Positions 9,708-19,931 of a stretch of DNA of 64,000 nt are shown here, piece after piece (the first letter of the stretch is position 1; each line of letters starts with the position of its first letter). The position numbers were made by a program, and so were the translations under genes. The notes beneath the pieces are model-generated. The model did no database searches. It saw only the letters and a list, made by a program, of their open reading frames with translations, and was not told the DNA's origin. Origin of the DNA: Coix lacryma-jobi var. lacryma-jobi (Eukaryota > Streptophyta > Magnoliopsida > Poales > Poaceae); contig CM019826.1 in assembly GCA_009763385.1 (NCBI GenBank), forward strand, positions 78,239,055-78,303,054. The letters are read 5' to 3'.

Positions 9708-12398
9708 TTAGTGAAAGTAAGGAGAATACCAGTGTTGGGCCGGCTGCTCAAAAGAACGGTCAGTGTAAAAACTATTCCTAGCCAGTCTACGGGGGTAGCG
9801 ATCACCACGCTGAGGAAAACGTGGTCCGCTAGGGAAGAAGCGCTCACCGCGGTACTCAAACTGCGGTGGGGGAAAGCGCTCAACTAAGCCTCCGCCACGG
9901 GGTCCGTTACCTGCAAAAGCAGGACCCCGTCGGGCACGCTCTCTACGAGATCTACGCCTAGGAGCCTGGGGCTCAACTGCTCTAGCGTCTCTCCTCGGAG
10001 CTCTCTCCTGCCTAGGCATAACAAACTGAGGTGCTGGACCTCTAGGCCTAGTCTCCCTCCTAGGGGCTCTCATCTCCTGCCTAGGCCGGGGACCTTGACG
10101 TCCGGACCTAGCAGCTCTCCCCTGAGCCTTCGGCACATGTCCACCATGAGCTGGATGGTACATGTCCGGGTTCTCCATCTCCCGAACACGGCGCGCCTCC
10201 CGCTTGCGCCGGAAACAGAACTCGATCAAGTGACCATCCCTCCCACAGAAATCACACTGGTACCTCACCGCACGCAAAGGGGGTTGTTGGTGACCAGGGC
10301 TGTGGGTGTGGCTCACTTTGCCTTTGCCCTTCTGTGGCAACTCCTCAAGAATGGGTGGCATAGAGTCAAGCTTGTTTCTGAGGTGGTTTGGCTTGGGTGC
10401 CCAAACTGGGTTCTTGGGAGGAGCTCTCGGGGGTTCCTCAACCACACCATCTTTGGTGATAGGCTTGGCTGGCTCTTTGAGTGGAAACTTGGCAAGTTTG
10501 GGAGTAGTGGTGGAATTGGGCTTCTCACATGGGTTCAGACCACTAGACTCTCCAATCTTCCCAAAAGCTGAGAGATCAACACTCTGAGCAAAACCTACAC
10601 CAGGGGCACCAATAGCTCGCTTGAATTGGGAGATCATCATCCCGAGCTGCGGCTCACTACTGGAGACCCATGACAAGATGGACCGAAGGTATGTGTTTTC
10701 TTCCTCGGTTTGCATCTTGCCATGCTTCACATTGGCAATCTCCATGTCCAGGCCCTCACACAAAGCACACCTCGAGACACAAGTGCTATCTGAGCTGGCC
10801 TTCTCCAAAGACTCAAGCTTGGCATTTTTCTCTGCCAACTCAGATTGCAGGACAGGACAAGTCTTGCACGCACCCAACAGCTGCGGCCTAGCACGGAGCT
10901 CATCCACCTCTCCAACCAACGCGGCATACTTACCTCTCAGAGTGAGAAGGTCAGTCATGTGCGCGGTGCACGACTCGCACTCCGCCTCCTCCGACACTAC
11001 CACGGTGGACCGAGCGAACTCAAGCTCCTTCACCGTGTCCTCCCACTTCTGCCTAAACTCCTTGCGCTCTCTAGCGGCACGCCTAAGCAACTTATCTTGG
11101 CTAAGGAGGGCAGCAGTCAACTTCTCAACCTCGGAGGAAAGCTCGTCGTAGGTGAGAGATACCTGGGAGGTGTCGTCGTCGTCGTTCCGAGGGGTACGCT
11201 CTGGCTCGCCATCGACCTCATCTCCGAGCGCCATGGTGCACAGGCCTCCGTCGCCGGCGAAGAAGCACAAGCCGTTGAACTTGTCTTCCAGCTTCTTCTT
11301 CATGGACTCGTCGTCGCTGGAGCCAGCGGAGTCGTCATCCGAGCCGTCGACGTCGCTGAGCGTGGCGAAGAACGCACGCTGCTCAGCTTGCTGCTTCTCC
11401 AAGTACTTCTTCTTGATGTACTCTTTGTCAAAGCCGCCCCGTTTCTTTTGCCTTTGAGGGACGTGCTTCTCCTTGTACTTGGAGTCGTGCTTGCGCCCAT
11501 GTTCGCCCTTGCCCGAGTGCTTGTTCTTTTTCTTGGGGCAGTCGGCGATGAAGTGGTCGGGGTCGCCGCACTCGTAGCATCCCGTGCGTCCTCCTCCTCG
11601 ACGACGGTTCATGCGGTTGTTGTGGAACCGCGAGAACCGGTTGGCAAGCAAAGCCAACTCGTCGTCTCCCAAAGACTCCAGCTGGTCCTCTGTCACAGAA
11701 AAGAGAGAAGAAAGCGCAAAGCCAGCTGAGGGGTTAGAGGAAGAACCGGAAACCAAAGCCATGGACGGGCGAGAAGGATTTTCAAAAGAAGCCCTCGCCA
11801 TAGCATCAATCTCACTGGACTTGAGCTTACTGAAGAGCTCGTCGCAGGTGAGGGTCTCATAGTTCGGCGATTCGATGATTGCCTGAACCTTGGAGTCCCA
11901 CACCGAACGGTCAAGAGTGTGCAAAAGCTTCAAAGCACGCTCATGATCGTCAAATGGCAACTGCTCTCTGTTAGCCCTCATCCTGTTGACAATCACCTGA
12001 AAGCGAGCGAATAAACTTTCTATGCTCTCGCCAGGTTGATGCCTAAAGTTCTCATATTCTCGCTTGAACGACTCGTAGAGTCGGGTTTTGACTTGAGAGG
12101 TGCCCTCATGAAAACGCATGAGAGTGTCCCAGATCTCCCGAGCCGTAGCGAGGTGAGAAACACGATCAAACTCACCCATGCTCAAACAAGAAAAGAGAGC
12201 ATTACGGGCTCGGCTATTGGCATCGTGCTCATCGATCTGTTGTTGAGAGACACGAGCAGCCAAGACCACGTAATCAGCAGAGTTGCAAATATCCCAAATA
12301 GAAGCGCCCAAGCTCTGCAGATAGGCAGACATACGTATCTTCCAATACGCATAGTTAGTCCCATCGAAAAACGGCGGTTTGCCCACGCCGCGATCCAT
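9708..12398 (-). CDS. gag: Sirevirus Gag polyprotein, 896 aa
   Basis: An uninterrupted frame beginning 63 bp downstream of the LTR end. Residues about 8-210 form the copia Gag (UBN2/DUF4219-type) capsid region (FFDGTNYAYWKIRM; WDTLMRFHEG). A CCHC zinc knuckle follows at 274-287 (CYECGDPDHFIADC), then an acidic and basic linker, a long predicted coiled coil (about 430-600) with CX2C pairs (CESC, CKTC, CALC), a second CCHC knuckle at 715-728 (CDFCGRDGHLIEFC) and an Arg/Pro-rich tail. An extended Gag with coiled coil is typical of Sireviruses; capsid Gags of other copia lineages are much shorter. Expected role: virus-like particle formation and RNA packaging in the cytoplasm. The frame looks intact, although the element as a whole is broken. 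Confidence 0.9.
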   Translation of the reverse strand: MDRGVGKPPFFDGTNYAYWKIRMSAYLQSLGASIWDICNSADYVVLAARVSQQQIDEHDANSRARNALFSCLSMGEFDRVSHLATAREIWDTLMRFHEGTSQVKTRLYESFKREYENFRHQPGESIESLFARFQVIVNRMRANREQLPFDDHERALKLLHTLDRSVWDSKVQAIIESPNYETLTCDELFSKLKSSEIDAMARASFENPSRPSMALVSGSSSNPSAGFALSSLFSVTEDQLESLGDDELALLANRFSRFHNNRMNRRRGGGRTGCYECGDPDHFIADCPKKKNKHSGKGEHGRKHDSKYKEKHVPQRQKKRGGFDKEYIKKKYLEKQQAEQRAFFATLSDVDGSDDDSAGSSDDESMKKKLEDKFNGLCFFAGDGGLCTMALGDEVDGEPERTPRNDDDDTSQVSLTYDELSSEVEKLTAALLSQDKLLRRAARERKEFRQKWEDTVKELEFARSTVVVSEEAECESCTAHMTDLLTLRGKYAALVGEVDELRARPQLLGACKTCPVLQSELAEKNAKLESLEKASSDSTCVSRCALCEGLDMEIANVKHGKMQTEEENTYLRSILSWVSSSEPQLGMMISQFKRAIGAPGVGFAQSVDLSAFGKIGESSGLNPCEKPNSTTTPKLAKFPLKEPAKPITKDGVVEEPPRAPPKNPVWAPKPNHLRNKLDSMPPILEELPQKGKGKVSHTHSPGHQQPPLRAVRYQCDFCGRDGHLIEFCFRRKREARRVREMENPDMYHPAHGGHVPKAQGRAARSGRQGPRPRQEMRAPRRETRPRGPAPQFVMPRQERAPRRDARAVEPQAPRRRSRRERARRGPAFAGNGPRGGGLVERFPPPQFEYRGERFFPSGPRFPQRGDRYPRRLARNSFYTDRSFEQPAQHWYSPYFH

Positions 12399-12447
12399 GT
12401 CGCCTTCGGTGGATCTGGAACCGGCTAAGGTGGAAGATCCTTAACCT

Positions 12448-12460
12448 GCTCCGATACCAA
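12448..12460 (-). other. Primer-binding site (tRNA-Met type)
   Basis: On the minus strand TTGGTATCGGAGC follows one base after the LTR end. It differs by one base from the tRNA-iMet complement TGGTATCAGAGC used by most plant copia elements. Confidence 0.88.
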
Positions 12461-12719
12461 TTGAAGGACCGAGAAGCTATCCGAAAGTGACCAGAGGGGG
12501 GGTGAATGGGAGCCTCAAAATTTCCTTCCGGAAACTAGATGCCACTGTCCCAAAATCAACCCCAAGAGCGAACCCTAGGGCTTGCTAATGTCCACGACCC
12601 TAGATATAGGGTGGATGCCTCCTAGAAGCACAGCGGGACACTAGACAACCCTAGAAACCCAACGCAAAAGACGGAACTCGAATCCGATCAAGAACGAACG
12701 AGCCGCGAACGAAAACGCG

Positions 12720-13105
12720 CAAAACTGGATCGATCGGACTCTGGCCAGCGTCCGGTCAGCAGGGACAGGACGCGTTCGGTCAACAGAAATCGGCTCTGGA
12801 ACCTTACTGTTCACGACCGGACTCACGAGTACGGAGGGTCCGGTCGGGAGCAGTGCGTCCGGTCAGAAACGAACAAACGCGATGAACAGTGGATCCTGTG
12901 CGTCCGGTCAGCTGACACCGGATGCGTCCGGTCGCTGAAAAACCGATCTGGACCCTCTCTGTTCTTGACCGGACTCATGGAAGGGAGCGTCCGGTCGATT
13001 GAACAGAGCGTCCGGTCACAAGCAAACAACCACAGCGGTGTTCAACCACCGGACGCACGACCTGAGCGTCCGGTCGGCCCGAGCAGCGTCCGGTCACCCC
13101 GACAA
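12720..13105 (-). repeat. ACCGGACGC repeat block in LTR
   Basis: About ten copies of the words gcgtccggtc and gaccggacgc in both orientations. It occupies the same position as the CATCGGACGC block of the sister LTR. Similar accggacgcgtc words recur in LTR F (about 49620-49930). Confidence 0.85.
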
Positions 13106-13694
13106 CCCTCTGTTCTTCCACCGATTCGACTCAAACTCACTCGAAACGAATCCTCTAGGGATCAAACTTGGTGAGTGGAGTCATAAAGAGTATAGTGAGC
13201 TATCTCTAAGAGATCATGGCTCAAACCTATCTCCAAATCGGTGAATTGAAGAATTTTGGGGGAGAAGAGAAAAAGTGACCCGAAACTAAAAATCGATTGA
13301 TCTCCTAGACCGTGAGGTTAGAGGATGATTCCTTCGGTGGAAAGAAGTGCCTCACGATCTAGAACAACTTGGTTCAAACGGATTTGCAAAAGATGAACCG
13401 AGCAAAAAGATCAAGCGACGGGAAAATCGTGGAGAAAAGGATTTCGTGAAGAACACGAACACAACGAAAATCACAGCCACGAGTTCGAATCAAGGACGCA
13501 AATCAAGCCAACGATCTGTACTCCAAGGTGAGGATACGGCCTCACTTCCTCAACTCAACGTTACACAGAGTGGAGTCTCTCTGCGGATCTCAACTAGCTA
13601 AAGCAGGGACGGGAGAGCAGGAAACCCTAGCAAATGAAAGCACTAACTGAAATAGCTAAAACTGAGATCGGGAGGAGGGTGTCTCCCCTGGACT

Positions 13695-13701
13695 ACTTAT
13701 A
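13695..13701 (-). promoter_or_regulatory. TATA box of Sirevirus LTR (minus copy)
   Basis: TATAAGT on the minus strand, at the position equivalent to 8301 in the sister LTR. Confidence 0.6.
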
Positions 13702-13893
13702 CTAACCTAGACTAAGCCTATTTCCTACTCTACCCCTCTCTACACTAATTACAGAGCGAACCAGCTAAACCCTAAGGCTATTCTGGTCCAACCCGCGGTG
13801 GTAGGTAGATCCGACGGCCACGCCCGCTCGAACCGAAGCGTTGCCTCGACGCAACCTCTGGATCGCCGCCACGTGCCGCCCTCGCTCTGCACC

Positions 13894-14187
13894 CCCGGTT
13901 TTGTGGCCCAAACCGGGAAACCAGCCTTTTCCAGCAACCCCCGGTTTTGAGGCCCAAACCGGGAAACCAGCCTCCAGCCTGAGTTTTGTGGCCCAAACTC
14001 AGAAACCCACAGCGCCCGAGTTTTGAGGCCCAAACTCGGAAACCGGCCCATCACCCGAGTTTTGTGGCCAAACTCGGAAACCATCCGCGCCCAGGTTTTG
14101 TGGCTCAACCTGGAAACCGAGCACCCGAGTTTTGAGGCCCAAACTCGGAAACCGTCCACCCGTTGGTTTTTCTCTGGCTCAACCAAC
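13894..14187 (-). repeat. Tandem hairpin array in Sirevirus U3, second copy
   Basis: Plus-strand arms: CCCGGTTT 13894 with AAACCGGG 13910; the same pair at 13940/13956; CTGAGTTT 13979 with AAACTCAG 13995; CCGAGTTT/AAACTCGG at 14016/14032, 14055/14070 and 14125/14141; CCAGGTT/AACCTGG at 14091/14107; GTTGGTT/AACCAAC at 14162/14181. Compared with 7817-8108, three units have changed on both arms at once with pairing kept. Confidence 0.92.
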
Positions 14188-14602
14188 AAACCGGAGCTGT
14201 AGAGGGGATGCACCGCCCGTGCACCCCGTCCACCGACACGTGTCCCCAGGTCCTCGACCCGAGCAACACCGTGCCCCGCAAGTCTCCGCTCGTCGCTGTC
14301 CCAGGCTGCCAGCCACCACAGCTGATCCTCAGGCACTCCGGTCCCTCAGTCCAAGCCTCACGTCCGCCCTTCACTGCTCGATCCATCGGCATGGCACGTC
14401 CGCCGCACGGCACGCCCATCCTTCATCGCACCCAGTCCATCGGCACGGCACGTCTCAACTTGACCTTCACCTTGCCCTCGATCACTGTCTCCGTGCTCGA
14501 CACCTGCACAACACAAGCCAAAGAACATGCGCATCAAACCCGTTGACAATCACTCATCACACAGAGACTCGGCATACACCCATGTATCCGCAGTCTCGTC
14601 CT

Positions 14603-15398
14603 CCACCAAAGCCATCATCCGGTCATTGATCGACGATGACATGGAGGTGCTTGATGTACCTCATTTAGCGATGGTGCTGCCTGACGGAACCTATGTCGGG
14701 GGGACACCACCGGAGGGTGCAGGGAAGGCACCAGCCACCACTCCAGTGGTTGGCGCCACACCTGCTGGGCGCCCGCCAGTGGTGAAGCGCCCCCTGGCCT
14801 CGCCTCCGCGCCGTCTTCATCCACCTCCGGTGACGCCACCCGGGAAGAAGTTGAGGACGCCCACCAGGCCGACCATGGGGGAGATCACCCCGAGGAAGTC
14901 TCCGGCCGTCAAGACCAGGGGCGATGAGACGCCACTCCATCAAGGGTGAAATCCCAGGTCAGCTTTGGCTCGGATAGCCGCACCCTTAGTTACAGCCCGA
15001 ATCCTACGAGGGCTAAACTGGAGGTGTATGGCGTGAGGATGCCCGATGGGCATTATGAGAAGGTGCTGCGTGAGCGCAAGGCGAGCACTCATGACTCCAA
15101 TGGGTCGCTCTCCGCGCCATCCGTGCACCGCCGTCTCAACCCATCGCCGGCAGGAGTCCCGGCGAGATAGAATACAGCGGTGGTGAGGAGGGGTTAACCC
15201 TCGAAAAACTCGCCGCCGAGGTGAAGAAGCTGCGCAAGGAGAAGAGCGCCTTGGAGGATCAGGTCGCAGAGATAGCCCTATGGCGGATGGATATGGAGGA
15301 TCGGTTCACCATCCTCCGCAAGGGCTGCACCTCGAAGATCAAGCGTCTCTTCAAAGAAACGGGCTTCGAGGATCTCTACGAGACTCCTTCAGTAGATT
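14603..15398 (+). pseudogene. Element C second ORF, C-terminal remnant
   Basis: Three successive open stretches in different frames read as one broken protein. A proline-rich part (LDVPHLAMVLPDGTYVGG, then PPRRLHPPPVTPPGKK) ends at 14949. A middle part (LEVYGVRMPDGHYEKVLRER) follows from 14946. A charged helical end (LAAEVKKLRKEKSALEDQV; MDMEDRFTILRKG; GFEDLYETPSVD) stops at 15398. At least two frameshifts or stops separate them. By position it is the last ORF before the 3' region, like the second ORF of B, but I see no sequence match to it. Function unknown. Confidence 0.55.
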
Positions 15399-16955
15399 AG
15401 ATTAGGTTTAGGGTGTCTAGTTAGGTTCTTAGTTAGATTAAGTTTAATTTTTGGTTAGCTTGATTTAAATTTTAGTTTGTTTAAATTGCAATTTAGAATA
15501 TTTGTTTAGGAAGTTTTTATAACGAATAAAAAAAGAGACACCCTTATTTTTTCCCTTCATCAAGATTGTTCAAATAAAAAGTGCCAAAACTTCTAGTGTG
15601 GGGGAAATCCCCTCTTTAAACACCACTGTAAAACATGCTAAAATGTTCAAAGGAGTAACCTGTTCTTAGCAAGGTAGCTACCACGCTGTTTGCAAGCCAT
15701 TTGGGCCAAAGCCCATGGCGGCCGCCACCTATCACTGGCGGCCGCCAGGCCACTCTGCACCGAAACACCCCCGGGTGAACCCCTAAACCTGTGTTTTAAA
15801 TTCTGTACAATTTGGATCACTGGATGTCTCGGTTTGAACTAAAAATACAGCTAGGAAATAAAAATGTTGAAACAATTTCTTTTGAATTGAGTGTTTACAC
15901 GACATGTTATTCTACCTTTTATTCATGTGTAGTAGCCTACTCATTTTGATAAGGAAATCAACCTAGGTTGTTGCTTGATAAGATATAGAAGTAGTGATTG
16001 AAATTGCATTAGTACTCTGCTACAACCTTGGGAGTTTTTATTTTGAAAACCAAAATTACCATGGTTCATGATCTTTCTTTCCTATCCACCTACCAAAGCC
16101 AAAATATTAGAGTATAGGAGAACGGCCCATAAAGCCATCTAAATCAATCTTGGAGCCTTGTCAAGAATAGTTGATCTAGGTAGAAGAGTTTAGTCATGCT
16201 CTAAAAGCCAAGGCAAACCATGCCTTTTTGAGACAACTCTCACACTGAGAGTATACTCATGTAGTTCTCCAAAATTTTGTTATAAAAAAAATTTGAAAAA
16301 ATTTTCTCATTCCTTCAAAGGACATGGCTATATAGTATCTAAAAGGGGAGCAAATGCTCTAAAAAGGACAAATGTCCAAGTATTCAAAAAAAAGAGCAGA
16401 TGCTCTAAAAAGGACAAGTGTCCAAGTAAAAAAAAATATACATATAGCCATGATCCTTGGTAAGAGAAGAGATTCAAAAAGAACAAAGGAGTTGAGTTAG
16501 TCCACCTTATACCTTGGCTATTGCATGACTATACTCTCCCGTGATCCTAAACTTGACTTAGCAATAAAAGAGAGATAGAAGTGCCTTACACTCTTTCCTT
16601 TCCCTATAAACTCCACATAAACCATAGGATAGACTCTGGCATTTCTTTTGCCATAAAGTAAGGATATACACCATGAGTGCCTTGAGATTTAAAGAGAGAT
16701 TCAATGAACCATGATTTTCTTTTTGAAAATATCCTGAAACCCCAAGGTATGTAAAAGAGGAAAGTGTGTTTCTCTTATTTGCAAGCTATTCTATCTTTCA
16801 ACCGCCATAGGTATGATTTATTAGCCACTTGGAAAGGTTACTAACATGAGTATAGGTAGTTGAACATCCTGTGTGAATACTTAGTTCAATAAATTGTTGC
16901 AATTCTTAAAGTCCATGCTTGCTCAGGACGAGCAAGAGGTTAGTGTGGGGGAGCT
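15399..16955 (+). other. Element C 3' non-coding module
   Basis: No supported ORF. From left to right: a first polypurine-like tract (agtgtgggggaaatcccc, 15595-15612); two GC palindromes (TGGCGGCCGCCA 15716-15727, CTGGCGGCCGCCAG 15735-15748) that also occur in the C LTR; AT-rich sequence; two tandem units at 16348-16423 pairing GAGCAnATGCTC with GGACAArTGTCC; and the terminal polypurine tract (16944-16954) next to the LTR. Confidence 0.7.
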
Positions 16956-18282
16956 TGTTGATGGTGCTTAAAGCATCATTTCACCATCAACATTTCACCC
17001 AAACCCAAGGTAAAATATCATAAAAAGTAGAAGATTTGGTTTATAACTAACCTATTTCCACATGTGCATAGTTTCTTATCTTAATGCAAGAAATGATGGA
17101 ATTTGGGCCAAACAAGTGTACCATGAGCAAGGCCAAGCCACTCTGGCCCATTTGGGCCTGAGTAGGGTGGCGGCCGCCACCTATTACTGGCGGCCGCCAG
17201 GTCCATCTTGCCCAAAGTGGCCCAGACCACGTCATTGATCCGTGGGAGTCACCTCAAGCTCAAATCCTGGCCATTGCACACTAAGACGGTTTGATCCAAG
17301 GGCTAAGAGGAGTATCACCTGGATAGTGGGCTTTGGATACGTGGAAATCTCTGTCTAAAACCCTAACCGACCCTTAAACAGACTTTGGGGAGCAAGTGAA
17401 GACCGTTGGATTAATGGCGGTTGCAATGGACGGTAGAGGAGTGGCGGGCGCCAGGGTTTAGTGGCGGGCGCCACCCCCTAAACCCTAACCGACCTCCCCA
17501 TCACTCTATAAGTACCCCCTAGCTTCCTAGTACTATAAATGGGCCCCTAGAGTTCTCAGTCGAAGAGCCTCACATCAGTCTTCACCATTTGGTTAGATTA
17601 GCACACTTGCTATGCTAGAGAGATTAGAGAGAGTGTGAGTGCCTCACTAGAAGACGAGCTGGAGAGGAGAAGAGTAGAAGTCTGGAGAGTACCAGAGTTG
17701 TCGGAGACCTCTGCTTCTCTCTGCTCTGCGCTTCAACTTTGGTAACTTAGTATTTATTTTATCTTCAAGTATTTATTTTCAGTACTTGTGTACTCATTTC
17801 ATTGCTTGATATTAGTTTCAAGTGCTCTAGTTCTAGTACAGGGCTAGTAGTAGTAATTGATAGATTAAGTGTGGTACTTAGGCTATATATTGCCAGTGAA
17901 TACGGCTAGGCCCCCGGATAGCTGTGGTAGGAAGCAGGTGGTGACAGCCCTGTGCGCCTTGAATTCCACCACGTAGTTGGCCTAGTTTAACAGTAGGGCT
18001 CGTTGTGCTAGCGTTCAACCTAAGTCAGTGGTAAAGGCTAGTACGCCCACAGTACACTAGTAAAGGACTTAAATCACTAGAAGTCTAATAGAACTAGGAT
18101 CTACCCCAATAGATAGTGCCCGTTCCCCTTCATCTATCCTAGATATCCTTATCCCCCTAGTTTTCTCAAAATCACTTCGCGTTCCTCGTGGATTCGATAC
18201 CCCGGAATACTCTGAGGTGAAAAGCTACAACTGACAGCCGTGCGCTTGCGGTTTCTTCTGCGTGCCACCCGAGGTGTCAACA
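16956..18282 (+). mobile_element. Athila-like C, 3' LTR
   Basis: 1327 bp, TGTTGATGG...GGTGTCAACA. It holds the 14-bp palindromes GTGGCGGCCGCCAC (17167-17180) and CTGGCGGCCGCCAG (17187-17200), two GTGGCGGGCGCCA words (about 17441 and 17461), a TATA box (TATAAAT, 17534-17540) and the U5 module ending in GTGCGCTTGCGG (18240-18251). Confidence 0.85.
17534..17540 (+). promoter_or_regulatory. TATA box of LTR C
   Basis: TATAAAT about 335 bp downstream of the GC palindromes, within the LTR. A second candidate, TATAAGTACC, lies just upstream near 17507. Confidence 0.5.
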
Positions 18283-19931
18283 AGGAGATTCTAAGAAATC
18301 CATGGAATAAGAAAAGATAAAAGATAAAAGTATGATTACAAGTTTAAGCAGACTTAAGATCAACTCACAACCGTTCCCCAGCAACGGCGCCAGAAATGCT
18401 TGTTGACACTTACTACCGTCGCTACCAAGAGTAGAGATAAGCCCTAACCTTAGCAATGGCACTAGAAAGGCTTAGGTATGTTATCATAACACAAGAGATA
18501 AATCTGCAAGCGCACAGATTAGATACCCACACTTCACCGGATATAGACCTAGTTTTAATATTGAACCCAAAGGAACAACGTGCTTGTCTTAAGTCTATTG
18601 CTTAAACCCTGAGCACTAGCAAAGGTGAGAACAGAAAAGATAAAGGGGATAACTAGGGTTTCCAGCTCTAATCTCAGGAAGCTATGCGATTATTATTCAA
18701 CTATGGATTACGTTGGGAGACCACATCCAGAGTATGGCTATTCCCAAGTAATATACTCCTGCTTGGCATATAGATGGGAAGTGGACTATACAAGATTCAA
18801 CAAGGCTATAAGAGTCACCCTTGCGAGCTACCACACGATTCGGAATATAGGGTATACTATGCATGTAATCGAGTTTAAGCACCATGATTACACGACGACG
18901 ACTCCTCTAATCCTAGACCGACTAGAATTAGAGTTGCAAGACAGAAGAATAATAAGAACAATAACACGCTTGCTGATAATTAGAAGTTGAAGACCAAAGA
19001 ATATCCTGATCCAAGTTCTAAACAAACTTGAATCCGTAGGTACAAGCTGAAGAAGTAGATCCGACAGGCGGGAGCTCCTTCTAATCCTCTTGTAATACCT
19101 CTCTCTCTCTTCTAATTCTAGGGAAGACTAGATTTTATCCCTAATTAGAGAGGTACTAGGCTACTAATTGCAAGCTAGGCTCTGATCCTCTCTTGAAGAA
19201 TATGAACTAGGCTTTCTGTATTGGATTTGTTGCTTTGCCTCAGAGGGTCAAGGGTTTCTTATATAGCCCTTGGGGATGAACCGTGACCCTCAGATCAAGC
19301 CGACCTTGAACAATGGTTGAGATGCGTCAAAGAGGTCGATTAGGGCACGCTCCACGAATATGGGCCTAGGGGAACCCTGGCCCTGGCCGGCCGGCCTGGG
19401 GGTGGGGCCGGTCGGCCCCACCTGGCAGCCGCTAGGCGCCACCTTTGCCGAGTTGTCTTCTGGAAGACTCCTTGTTGCCCTAGCGTGGTTTTCGATCTTG
19501 TGCAATCCATCATGTTGGAGAAGGATTCTATCTCTTTCGATCTGCTGGAAAACACCCTGGAGAACAACAATTCACCATAGTTGTTGGATCTGTCAGTTTA
19601 TCCCTTGAATTGTGTTGCTTGGTGATCACTCCAAGTTGTTTCTAGAAGGTTCCATGTTGTGACCAATGAGGACTCTCTCATCGGGACTCCAAATGTAGCA
19701 AACCATATGTCCGTTTCGATCGTCTCGACAAGCTCTTCACAATGGTGTAGTATAATTCATCACTTGGGATACTTTTATGTAGTGAAATGTTGATATTCCT
19801 ACAAAATAAGTGAGAACAACACAACTTGTGGAACTCGTTAGAATCAAACACTTTTCTGTGTTGATGGTCACTTTTATTCTCTTTTAGGTGACTTATTGAC
19901 GACATAAGATATCAATTAGTGACTGTCAACA
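18283..19931 (-). mobile_element. Athila-like element D: 5' LTR and leader
   Basis: Minus orientation. The LTR (18401-19931, 1531 bp, TGTTGACAC...ACTGTCAACA on the plus strand) is followed leftward by a primer site at 18375-18392 that matches the 3' end of tRNA-Asp except for one base. About 90 bp of leader remain, then element C interrupts it at 18282. The LTR contains GC-rich inverted words (19384-19425), a TATA box (19258-19266) and the U5 module (18504-18550). ccgac at 19932-19936 may be one copy of the site duplication. Confidence 0.85.
18375..18392 (-). other. tRNA-Asp primer-binding site of D
   Basis: The plus strand reads TCCCCAGCAACGGCGCCA; tRNA-Asp ends TCCCCGGCAACGGCGCCA. It sits eight bases from the LTR end, as in B, G, H and J. 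Confidence 0.88.

Larger units (their letters stand above)
9457..14592 (-). mobile_element. Sirevirus-type copia, 5' half of the minus-strand copy
   Basis: In element orientation: 5' LTR 14592-12462, tRNA-Met-type primer site, gag 12398-9708, and the start of protease cut at 9457, where the LTR terminus of the inverted copy begins. The 3' half is most likely 3265-1. At the right end the LTR is followed by gtctc (14593-14597), presumably one copy of the target-site duplication; the other copy is outside the window. The target is Athila-like element C. Confidence 0.85.
12462..14592 (-). mobile_element. Sirevirus 5' LTR (minus copy)
   Basis: On the minus strand it starts TGCGGATACATGGG at 14592 and ends TCCTTCA at 12462, 2131 bp. 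It is followed by the primer site and gag. It contains the hairpin array (13894-14187), a TATA box (13695-13701) and a repeat block (12720-13105) whose word differs from that of LTR 7449-9456. Confidence 0.92.
14593..18282 (+). mobile_element. Athila-like Ty3/gypsy element C, 3' part
   Basis: In plus orientation: the end of a degenerate second ORF, a non-coding 3' region, a polypurine tract (gtgtgggggagc) and a 3' LTR (16956-18282, TGTTGATGG...GTGTCAACA). The 5' part is cut off by the Sirevirus insertion. C is itself inserted in the leader of element D. Assignment rests on LTR ends, polypurine context and U5 module shared with B, H and J. Confidence 0.75.

Noticed and set aside
9660..9729. 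70-nt intron between gag and protease
   Set aside because: GT...AG boundaries can be drawn, but the splice would create a stop (TG joined to GTGA), so the frame is not restored.
10845..11729. 294-codon plus-strand ORF inside the Sirevirus gag
   Set aside because: It is antisense to a well-supported Gag frame with zinc knuckles and capsid motifs; no domain is seen in the antisense product.
17340..17500. Telomere-like aaaccctaacc words
   Set aside because: Only isolated copies inside an Athila-like LTR, not a tandem telomeric array.
18625..18990. 121-codon ORF in LTR D
   Set aside because: It lies wholly inside the LTR, has no recognisable domain, and the element reads on the other strand.
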